A program made the position numbers and the translations under genes. A DNA stretch of 64,000 nucleotides from Drechmeria coniospora (lineage: Eukaryota > Ascomycota > Sordariomycetes > Hypocreales > Ophiocordycipitaceae): NCBI RefSeq assembly GCF_001625195.1, contig NC_054390.1:7041222-7105221 (forward strand). The letters are read 5' to 3'. How positions within the stretch are numbered: the stretch's first letter is position 1; every line of letters begins with the position of its first letter. Below, piece after piece: positions 54,555 through 64,000 of this stretch. Below the pieces are notes generated by a model. The model searched no databases, was not told where the DNA came from, and worked only from the letters and a program-made list of their open reading frames with translations.

Positions 54555-55381
54555 CTAAGATAAAACGCCAGTATCGAGTAGCTGTCTCCAAAAGCCAGCG
54601 TTCTGATGTGCCAAATTTTCGGCGCTGCGGCCGTGAGCGTCCCTCAAAGCGCGAATGTCGACGCCGGATTCCACAGCAAGGCGTCTGATGCCGACGGTCT
54701 CGGCAGACTGTCGAGCAGAGGGGGGGAAAGAGTCCAAAGGTACGGTTGATGCGAGCCACAGAAGCAGCCAGATTGCTTCCGATTGTTTGTTCTCGACGGC
54801 AAGGTGCAGAGCGCTCTTCATCTCTGCCAGGGGATCTTGATAAAGGACCAGTGGCCCCGCATCACCAATATCTCCTTGAACGTCGTAGAGTAGTTCAATC
54901 ATGCCGGTGACATCCCCTTCGGAACACATGAGGTGGAAAGCGCGTGCCGGACGAACTTCCGGGTTGTTCTGAACGTATGCTTCCTCCGTTATTGAAGGGA
55001 GAATGTCAAGCCTGTCCTGTACTCCACCCTCATTGCAATACCGGGCTAGAATGGGGGCTGTTGAAGGAGACTGAAGAGAGGTATTTGTTGCCGTTGACGG
55101 CCCTGCTTCGTTCACGGGCAGATACGATTCGCAGCCGGGACATTTCGAGGAGATGGCAACGGAGGAGGCTTCTTCCATAAAGCATTCCCTGAAAAATCAT
55201 TAGCTACGTCCTCCAGTATCACTCCACAAACTTCGAGGCATCTTCTACTGTACCAATGGAAATGACAACCGCATTGGAGTTCGAGGTCATCGGGCACCGT
55301 CACTGGCTGCCCATTCGCGCCCTCGTCATCATCATCGACGCGGATGACGAGAGGCTCTTGACAAGCATTACACTGAGACAT
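54555..55381 (-). CDS. Zinc-binding (RING-like) and ankyrin-like fungal protein
   Basis: Two exons, 55381-55254 and 55188-54555, joined across a 65-nt intron, give 253 residues. The N terminus has paired cysteines and histidines in RING-like order: CNAC, then CGCHFHWEC, then CPGC, which suggests one or two zinc sites. From about residue 110 a helical region reads like two or three ankyrin units (KSALHLAVENKQSEAIWLLL; DAHGRSAENLA). The start at 55381 places the first Cys pair at residue 4. A RING-like head with ankyrin units fits a ubiquitin-ligase type adaptor, but no E2 contact can be judged and I do not assign a function. The frame is also open upstream to 55489. Confidence 0.82.
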
Positions 55382-57081
55382 CGGGGAGACTTGTTCCGGA
55401 ACGTTGGCCGAAGAACAGAAAATCGGGTTTGTTTTACGGGTGCCGGAACTCGGTGCCGTGATTGAGGATGATGTAAATATCGAAAACAATTTGGATTTTG
55501 CCTACTAGCGGGGTTTAGCGGCGTGGATGCTGGCGGTTGTGAAGTAATATTAATAGCAAGACAGTGTTCTGGAAGCTGAGCCCCGCCAGCCTACTGCAGT
55601 GCGCGTTGAACTCATCTCCATGGAATATTTACAGTATTGATACTATTAGGAGTACGGAGTACAATACTCCGTATTAGTAGGTACCTCGTAGTATTACTGG
55701 TATGAGCGGCTAACAAGTAATACTACAGTACGGAGAAATACAGTACTCCCTAATCCGTAGGTGGGTATGTACATGTACGGGGACTCAATACTAGTACTAC
55801 GTCGCAGTACCCCTACACCTACTCCGTACCTACCTACCCTGTACTTAGACATCAATTCTACATGTACTGTCCACCAGCAGCAATACCACAACTGAGTGAT
55901 GACGGCGCAATTCCTCCGAGAGCAGGGTGAGCATTGTGCACTTAGTTGGCTACCTTGGTGGTTTTCACCTCTCTTTTGTGCTGCCTGTAACGGGGTGGTG
56001 TATCCATGTGCAAACAAATAGTAGTAGTGCCATAGTGGCAGGTATCTCTGTCCTCTAAATTGGAAACCAAAAAAAAAAACCACTACTAGATGCCAATGCC
56101 TAGGACAACGTATATATTTCATGCAGTGCTTCTCAGAAAAGGCGTGCAGATCCAGAAAATGTGGCAGTAGCTCAGCCCGAACTTCATGCCATGCTTAGAG
56201 GGGGACGTGTGCTAGTACTACCGTGCACTTATACGTCGGTCCTTGCAGGTAGCGAGGGATTCGTGTTATTGAAGTGCTTGCTTGTAGGAGGAAACTGGCG
56301 CCAGGCAGCAACAGCAACCAAATGCCATGTAAATACTGTACCGAGGCAACTGGGTACGTACTGTACGTACTGTACATGTACTCCGTCCTTGGACGTACTT
56401 ACGATGAGTGTACTTACGGAGTACTCCATGCGGTGTACAGTACTCAAGTACTTACAAGTACATGTACTTACAAGAACTTGTAAGTAGTTGGTTGTACTGA
56501 TCGCATGTGGAAACCCCCTGCAAGAATCCGGCTTCGCGAATCGAGCAGATGACCATCGATTGGGCGAGGGCACCAGTGCTGGTACATTTTTAGGCAGGAA
56601 AACATAGCGGTGCCGCCATAACGTCACCTGTCCTCGTAATCCCTGCTGCGGTCACAGCCAGGCAACGAACCTTTGGAGGGCAGGTGGGGTAACTCGGGTA
56701 TGTACTTATGTTAGACAGCCCCAGAACGTTACACCTGAGCCTTCATGCAAGTACAAGTACAACTACTTACTTTACAAGTATTAGCTCAGAATACAGCTAG
56801 AGGAACCTACTGCTCCTTAATACTTGTAGTAACCATACCAACCTGCACCACTCGTCATCATCGCCACAATCACTCCAACCTCGACTTCTGACCTTGCTCC
56901 TACCCGCTCCTCGCATCTGCCATTCACCAAAGCCTGCGAGCTGCCAATTACGGCACTGCATTTATTCCAGAGTGGTTAGCAAACTATTTCGCCGAACTCG
57001 TCTTGTTTGGACAAATATCTCCCGTCACGGCGGCAGATCGGACCCATCCACCACCACCACCACCATCACCATAACCCCGCC
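55382..57081. other. Divergent spacer with TACGGAGTA hairpins; fimbrin promoter
   Basis: A perfect inverted repeat TACGGAGTA-CAA-TACTCCGTA lies at 55653-55673. Further cores lie near 55729, 55816 and 56417, mixed with GTACTGTAC words. The last 230 bases are CA-rich, ending in a CACCAC repeat before the fimbrin ATG. No gene is seen. Confidence 0.6.
55653..55673. repeat. Perfect 9-base inverted repeat, 3-base loop
   Basis: TACGGAGTA, CAA, TACTCCGTA. It is a compact copy of the dispersed element. Confidence 0.9.
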
Positions 57082-59317
57082 ATGAATGTTCTCAAGTTGA
57101 CGAGGTGCGCACTCTCTTAAGCTCATGCATGGATGTTTCTGCTTGATTCCTGACCTCATCATATGCTCTGCCTGCGCTCTGCTAACTCGCATCCAGGAAG
57201 TTTCCTCAGTTTCCCCAGAACGAAATCTTCCAACTGGCCGACGCATTCCAGCGCCTCGATGTCGACGACAAGGGTTACCTGGAGGAGGCAACCGCCATCA
57301 AGGCCACGCAGCAGAGCGAGAACCAGCCGTACGATGTTGTCAGACAGGCTCTAAAGGAAGTAGACCTAGACTCCTCACGTCGTGTAGAGCTCGAGGACTA
57401 TGTCGGAGTCAGTCGCAACCTCTTTGCCAACCCCCCCTCATCCCTCTGGCACACCGACTGACGCATGGTTCTTCCCAGCTCATTGCGAGGCTTCGGGATG
57501 CCTCGCCTGCACAGAGGCGTCTCTCTGCCGGACCGACCCCCACGAGCCCAGGTGTCGTCTCCCAACGCACTGGCGGCGGTCACGCTTCCAGGGGCAGCAT
57601 TGGCGGAAAGATTCATGTTCAGGGATCGAGTGCCAACGTGACGCATACGATCAACGAGGACGAGCGAACAGAGTTCACCCGCCACATCAATGCAGTCCTC
57701 TCCGGCGACGCTGATATCGACAGTCGTCTCCCATTCCCCACTGACACCTTCGAAATGTTTGACGAGTGCAAGGACGGCTTGGTACTAGCCAAGCTCATCA
57801 ACGACAGTGTGCCAGACACCATCGATGAGCGAGTCCTGAACGTGCCCGGCAAGAAGATCAAGAAGCTCAACGCCTTCCACATGACTGAGAACAACAACAT
57901 CGTCATTGAGTCGGCGAAGGGAATCGGCTGTTCCGTTGTCAACATCGGCGCCGGTGACATCATCGAGGTCCGCGAACATCTCATCCTCGGCCTCATCTGG
58001 CAGATCATCCGACGCGGTCTCTTGGGAAAGATAGACATCAAGCTTCATCCCGAGCTCTATCGCCTCTTGGACGAAGACGAGACCCTCGAGCAGTTCCTGC
58101 GCCTGCCTCCGGAACAGATCCTCCTGCGCTGGTTCAACTATCATCTCAAGGCTGCCAACTGGCCCCGAAGGTACGCAATCTAGTCTCTTATTGTTCTTTT
58201 TTACCTTGTGGCGTGCCAAACTGACGACGGAACGAAAGGGTGACCAACTTTTCCAACGACGTCAAGGACGGTGAGAACTACACCGTGCTCCTCTCCCAGA
58301 TTGGGCACGAACATGGCTGCACGCGAAAGCCGCTTCAGACGAGCGATTTGCACCAACGGGCCGAGGAGGTCCTTCGCGAGTCGGAAAAACTTCACTGCCG
58401 CAAATTCTTGACGCCCAAGTCCTTGGTAGCCGGAAACCCGAAGCTCAACCTCGCCTTCGTCGCCAACTTGTTCAACACCCACCCCTGCCTGGAACCGATC
58501 ACGGAAGAGGAGAAGCTTGAGGTCGAGGACTTCGATGCTGAGGGTGAGCGCGAGGCCCGAGTATTCACCCTGTGGCTCAATAGCCTCGACGTTCAACCCG
58601 CCGTCGTCTCCTTCTTCGATGACTTGAAGGATGGCACCGTTCTCCTGCAGGCCTACGACAAGGTCATCAAGGGGTCCGTCAACTGGCGACACGTCAACAA
58701 GCCCCCGGCTCACGGCGGGGAGCTGTCGCGTTTCAAGGCGGTAGAGAACACGAATTATGCCATCGAACTGGGCAAGCAGAATGGCTTCTCCCTCGTCGGA
58801 ATTCAAGGTGCCGACATCACCGATGGCCAGAAGACCCTGACGCTCGGTCTAGTATGGCAACTCATGCGCCGGGATATCAGCATAACCCTCTTCTCCCTTG
58901 CCCAGAAGCTCGGCAAGAAGGAGATCACTGATGCCGAGATGGTCAAATGGGCCAACGACATGTCGAGGAAGGGAGGCCGCAACTCGGCCATCCGCTCTTT
59001 CAAGGATCCGTCCATTGGCTCCGGAATTTTTCTGCTAGATGTCTTGAACGGAATGAAGAGCAACTACGTCGACTACGACCTGGTCACGCCTGGCAGGACC
59101 GACGACGACGCATATCTGAACGCTAAGCTCAGCATCAGCATCGCGAGAAAGCTTGGAGCCACCATCTGGCTCGTGCCGGAGGACATCAGTCAAGTGCGCA
59201 GCCGCCTGGTTACGACCTTTATTGGTAAGATATTCCGTCACCGCGGATGTCGTCGCCGTGCTTCGCTGACCTGTTCTGCTGGTAGGCTCCCTCATGGCGA
59301 CTCATGAGAAGATGTGA
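57082..59317 (+). CDS. SAC6: Fimbrin (Sac6/plastin), actin-bundling protein
   Basis: Five exons, 57082-57104, 57197-57407, 57479-58170, 58239-59224 and 59286-59317, give 647 residues, the normal fimbrin length. An N-terminal EF-hand-like region (FQRLDVDDKGYLEE) is followed by two actin-binding domains, each a pair of calponin-homology folds. Typical blocks are DGLVLAKLINDSVPDTIDERV, AKGIGCSVVNIGAGDI, WRHVNKPPAHGGELSRF and LGLVWQLMRRD. Fimbrin crosslinks actin filaments in cortical patches and is needed for endocytosis and polarised growth. The last exon codes only ten residues (SLMATHEKM after a split Gly). All introns are GT-AG and 61 to 92 nt. Confidence 0.96.
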
Positions 59318-60692
59318 TCTTTCCTTTCGGTTTTCTTCCATACATGATGTGTCTCCGCGGGCGGCGTGTTTGGTAAGATGATGAACAGCGATTGATGTGA
59401 AAGAATTGAATATTCCCGTCTACTGTGAACGCGTAGATGGATAGCCATCAAAACGTCATGCTTGGCTTATGGAGTGAGCGCCAGCAATATTCGACCAGCC
59501 GAAGAGTTGTTCGCTGCGTGCTAGCAGTGATAGTCAACGTCGGCAGAAGATCCTCGCGTGTGTGAATGCATCAGGCTTGCAGGTGGAACTTGTAAGGGCA
59601 TTCCTTCGACAACTTTAGCTAGACAGGCTCAATGACCTCGTTGAAGAACGCCCACGGTCGTACTTGTAGTGTGGTAGGGCGACTAGATGGGTGTTAGCAA
59701 TGGGAGGAGTTGGCACGCACTGCACTGGATAAATGCATTTGTTCTTCCCTACTTAGGTAGCCAGAGAACACTGCATGCACTGCAAGGCAGTAAAAGGTCG
59801 CGGATCCTACACCATAGCCAGTGGGTACATGGTACAACTACAGCTTTGCTTTGATATTGAGGAGAGCCTTGAGGGGTCATGTAGATATCTGGGGTGGGGG
59901 GGGTCGGAGGAATCCATCTGATGTTTATCGAATAGATCACTTATTGAAGGTCTCTGCGCTCGACACCTGGATGCATCACTGTTGATCATGATCAGGACGT
60001 GTTTCACTAGGAGGCGTACGCCGTCCATTTAGCTACCTACTAAAAAATTACTTGTTGTACGGGGTACGGAATACACTGCTGCAAGTATAGGTGTATAATA
60101 TGTATTAGGTAGGCTATTTTTCAGGTAGTGGTAGCGAATGCCTTAATGTACCGTACATTTTGCCGTACTTCGGAGTGGAATGGCAAAAATTGTTAATGAT
60201 GCGCGAATTGGTGCAGGAGTTTATTACTACTCGAACGGAAGACTAATATGGAGTATTATCGCGGAGTACTTACTCGAAATACTTAGTATAGTCGTGCGGC
60301 TTGTGGCGCGGCTTTGGCAAGTGACGTCGACGCCGAGGTCCCGTGCTAACGCCATCACCCCCCAGTCTAGCCCGCTACGATAACGGATGTGAAGGCAATA
60401 CTTTCATCGAACGAGCATAGCATTTTCTCCTCCAGGTTCCTGCAACCCTTTGCCTACGTTACCACTTGCGCTCAACTCCCGCCCTGTCTGGATTGCAAAA
60501 CACATTCGTTTTCGAACCGATTTCGACCGTGAAAACCCGCACTCTTGGCGGCGGGCAGTTGAATCCACGTTGGCGCTCCGATCCCCTCGCCAGTGCGCAG
60601 CGCCGTCCGCACACTGCTTGGTGCTGAACTGCCTTCGTTCACGACGCAAGCCTTGCTCGGCATTTGCATGGCTATCAATTTATGCGAGGGCA
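59318..60692. other. Spacer between fimbrin and the DDHD phospholipase gene
   Basis: About 1.4 kb. GTAC-rich words and degenerate TACGGAGTA copies occur from 60,055 to 60,290. The last 300 bases are C-rich, as in a leader. No gene is seen. Confidence 0.55.
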
Positions 60693-63600
60693 ATGCCTTC
60701 TACGAGCGACGTCAAGAAGGCCGAAATGTCGTACCTGAGCTCTGCCGTTGATTCGATCAACCCGTGGGCGGGTTCCAGGTCCACAACGCCGACCCGGGAC
60801 AACAATAAGGACGATGAGGCTCGTGCTCCAGCTCCAGAAGCAGCTCCAGAAGATCATATCAAAACGGCGCTGTATGGACAAAGCTTCAGGACATACCCAA
60901 AGGACGCACCGCCGCTGAATGTTCAGTGGTTTCATGCGGTTGATGTACCATCTCACTGCCCTACTTGTTCTTCTCTCCCGTAACAACGCTGATCAATGCA
61001 ACAGGTACCAAAGCGAAAGCCCCAACACATAAAGGGTCGTGAAGAAGCCCTCAAAGACGCCAAGCCGGCGGCGCAAGCCAAAAAGTACACGGCCTTTTCG
61101 ACCTCGGATTCACGCAGACTTGAAGGCCGATATCAGCGACTGCTGGAAGCAGCAGAGGACAACCATGAATTGCGATTTCAGATGGCCCATGTGGGGGGCC
61201 CAAATGGTAACAATGCTACACCAAGATCTAGCACGACGCCAAACAGGCCAGCCGCCAAGGGTGCCCGTGTTCCGGTGAACGAGGATTTCCTCTTCGACGT
61301 CAATATCGAGGACCGAGAGCTGGCTCCAGCGTACTGGCTAGGTCCCGTATATGATGTTCGCCGTGGCTCTTGGTTCTTTCAAGAGGGCTCGAATCTAAGG
61401 CCTTGCGAGGAGAACCTCGCCGCTCAGTTGGAAGAGGGCTACCTCAAAATGAAGCCATGGCAAAGCCCTGCGAGGTCACGAAGCCCGTCGGCCGCAAAAG
61501 CAGTCTCTACCAATTCTTCGAAAGAAAAAGTCACGGAGAAGCAGGGAGAAAGTGCAGAAGCATCGAGTGCTACCCTTTCGCCGCCCAACAAGAGCGCTAC
61601 CACGACAACCTCCAGCACCACTAACCCCCCGCAAGCACCGCAACCACAGTCTTACCGATTGTTTGGCCCGTATATGAACAATGTGGCTACGTATCCAGAC
61701 GCGAGTACCGCTTGGCTGTCCACTGATGGCATCATGTCATGGGTTACCACCTCAGTGTACGAACGGTTTGCAGGTGGTGGCTACTTGAGCGGCGTCAAGT
61801 TGATCCGAGGCTTTACAGAACCTAATAAGGTGAAGGAGAAGGATAAAGAGAAAGAAAAAGAGAAAGAGAAGGACGAGGACAAGGACAAGGACAAGAAAAA
61901 GGACAGGGTGAAGGAGCAGGAGAAGGAGAAGGAGAAGGAAAACATTTCCCTATTGTCGACGCGTGAGACCTCTGGTCGAGATGAGCAACAACAGAACGTT
62001 GCATATGAAGAGCCAGAGGATTCGAGCCGTGAAGCTGCCACCAGCCTTGGTCGCTCAATGTCTACGGATTCTCAGTCTCGGCAAGCATTGCTTCAGAGGC
62101 AAATATCGTCACTGCTCGAGGGCGAGGGCAAATCCATAGCGGAGACGGACGAGGAAATTCGGAAGCGAGACGAGCAAGAGATACAAGACGATTACAATGT
62201 GGAGGCGGGTGAAACTCAAGGAAGAGAGATAGAGCATCTCATTCTCGTAACACATGGCATTGGCCAGCGACTTGGGCTTCGGTATGTTGACATGGCAACC
62301 GAAACTGTTCTTCGCTAACACGCCCTAGGATGGAGAGCATAAATTTTGTCCACGATGTCAACATACTGCGCAAGACGATCAAGGCTGTCTATGCACAGTC
62401 GAACGATCTAAAAGTGTTGAACTCCGAGTTGGAGGCGGGTCATGGAAACTGCCGTGTTCAGGTTTTGCCAGTGTGCTGGAGGCATCTCATTGAGTTTCCG
62501 AGGCAGCGCCAAGGGAAACGAGAGCATGACCCGAGTGACGCGAGTGGAGCGGAAGACGATTGTGAGCACCTTCCAGCTGATGTTTCAAGCTACCCCAACC
62601 ACTTTCTAACCAGGTTAGACCCATCTCTTGAAGACATAACTGTTGAAGGCATGGCCTTTGCGAGATCCCTCATCGCCGATCTTGCCCTCGATGTTCTTCT
62701 CTACCAGAGTTCGTATCGAGAGGAAATCTCAAGAGTCGTTGTCGCCGAGGCAAACCGCATTCTGAGACAGTTTCGAGAGAGAAACCCGGAGTTCAATGGT
62801 AGAGTCCACCTAGCCGGCCACTCCTTAGGTTCTGCCATCTTCTTTGACGTTCTGTGTCGGCAACGGGAGCACCAGGAGGACAGAAACCCGCTTCGGTTCT
62901 GGCCGTCCCCGAGCCGGCCGGAGAGTACGTTGAAGGACCATGAGTTGCAGTTTGACTTCAACGTGGACGACTACTTTTGTCTAGGATCACCCGTTGGCCT
63001 GTTTCAAATGCTCAAAGGACGGTATGTTTTTTTCTTCGTCTTTCCCCTTCAGGCTACTCGTCCTTCTTGTCATCCCAAACCAACCATTTTTGCAACTCTG
63101 GTGCCGATGTGCTGACGACACCTACCAGAACCATTGCCGCTCGACACACACCTCATGCCATTCCTTCTGAGAGCCCGTTATGCCTCGAAGAGACCGGTGA
63201 TCCTTTCCTCGCCGCATCGACGAGTGACGGCAACAAATTTTCTTCTGTGAGCGGGCTGCCCTATACGATATCCTCCCCCAAAGTTGCCCAGTTGTTCAAC
63301 ATATTTCACCCCTCGGATCCCGTAAGCTACCGCATAGAACCCCTGATATCCCCTGCCATGGCCGCGTTGAAGCCGCAACCGTTGCCATATACGAAGAAAA
63401 GCATCTTCGAGAGCGTCGCGCCGCCGAGTTTGACGGGGATCGGAACAAAGGTCGGGCAAAGCGTCACCGGCTTCTGGTCCAGCCTCAGCACGGGTTTCAC
63501 AAACAATGTCCTCAGCCGCAATCTTGGTCTCACAAGCGAGGATGTGGCGAGGCTGGCGGCTGGCGAGAGAGCGAAAGAAAAAAATCCAGAGGATGTGAGC

Positions 63601-64000
63601 AAAGGTTCCGATGGCAGGTCTGAAGAACGGAAGTGGGCGTTGCCAGACTCGTCGGCGACAGGTCAACAGCAACAGAACCCGAGGCTTGCCGGAGACGAGA
63701 TTGAGACATTGTATTCGGCATTTCAGAAGAATCAAGGGTCGCTGCGAAAGGACAAGGGAGCGTACAACCCGATCGAGGAGGGCACCAGGGCGAACAAACT
63801 TCTTGCGGAGGAGACCAAGCTGCGAGCCTTGAACCGTAACGGACGTGTTGATTATTCTATTCAGGAGTATGTTGCACCTTGGTCACATTGAAGGCACAAA
63901 ATACGATGACTAACGACGACTGATAGGAGCGCATACGACTTCAACCCTATCAACACGATTGCATCCCACATGGGTTATTGGGCTGATGAGGATGTCAGCC
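60693..64000 (+). CDS. DDHD-domain phospholipase (PA-PLA1 type), 3' end missing
   Basis: Exons 60693-60944, 61005-62281, 62329-63021, 63129-63866 and 63927 to the window end; the gene continues past 64000. About 1,011 residues are visible. The lipase motif GHSLGS (in VHLAGHSLGSAIFFDVL) holds the likely nucleophile. LVTHGIGQ precedes it, and DDYFCLGSPVGLFQML and NIFHPSDPVSYRIEPL belong to the DDHD domain, which binds metal or phospholipid. A WWE-like region lies around EDRELAPAYWLGPVYDVRRGSW. Nt 61831-61939 encode a Lys/Glu/Asp run. Family members hydrolyse phosphatidic acid or related lipids on ER, Golgi or mitochondrial membranes. The start could also be the ATG at 60726. Introns are 60, 47, 107 and 60 nt. 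Confidence 0.9.
61831..61939 (+). repeat. In-frame GA-rich repeat coding a Lys/Glu/Asp tract
   Basis: Imperfect AAGGAGAA and AAGGACAA units lie inside exon 2 of the DDHD phospholipase gene. They encode about 36 residues made almost only of Lys, Glu and Asp, likely a single charged helix. Length variation between strains is likely. Confidence 0.85.

Overview
The window is a piece of a nuclear chromosome of a filamentous ascomycete. The evidence is many short spliceosomal introns (about 47 to 250 nt), CTAAC or CTGAC branch sites close to the acceptor, and single-copy genes that closely match fungal families: GCN1, RACK1/ASC1, fimbrin, TAF8, OST3, eL18, eL19 and a sterol O-acyltransferase. The style and protein sequences suggest Sordariomycetes, probably Hypocreales, but this is inference from reading and no search was run. 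I see no intact transposon, virus, rRNA, tRNA or CRISPR array, and no clear secondary-metabolite cluster.

Layout. 247-3504 (+) is a Prp24/SART3-like splicing factor, convergent with 4042-8870 (-), a DHX29/YLR419W-type DEAH helicase. 10111-18329 (+) is GCN1, followed by eL19 (18983-19807) and mitochondrial serine hydroxymethyltransferase (22005-23836). 24246-27197 (-) is an unusual isochorismatase-like/AlkB-like/GST-like fusion. 29837-30946 (+) is TAF8 and 31998-33484 (+) is RACK1/ASC1, whose fourth intron carries a candidate U24-type C/D snoRNA. 34162-35410 (-) is OST3, divergent from a coiled-coil/AT-hook protein (36119-37900). Then come, on the minus strand, a mitochondrial FtsJ/MRM2 methyltransferase (38181-39593), eL18 (42315-43227), a YPR011C-type mitochondrial carrier (44563-45808) and an SR-type splicing factor (47987-49642). 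The right end holds a sterol O-acyltransferase (51616-54138, +), a zinc-binding/ankyrin-like protein (54555-55381, -), fimbrin (57082-59317, +) and a DDHD phospholipase that runs off the window (60693 onward, +).

The genes are mostly housekeeping. Translation and its control are over-represented (GCN1, RACK1, eL18, eL19, the helicase, a snoRNA, an rRNA methyltransferase). They are not an operon-like pathway. GCN1 and RACK1 belong to general amino-acid control and ribosome signalling, and a perfect Gcn4/CPC1-type site lies between GCN1 and eL19.

The main non-genic signal is in the spacers. Long intergenic regions are packed with GTAC-rich words built on TACGGAGTA and its complement TACTCCGTA, often arranged as perfect short inverted repeats. 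In what I read, the full element is absent from reconstructed exons. Other points of note are two well-supported GC-AG introns and one possible third, start codons split or closely followed by introns in both ribosomal protein genes, and a 27-nt micro-exon carrying the SAM-binding motif of the methyltransferase.
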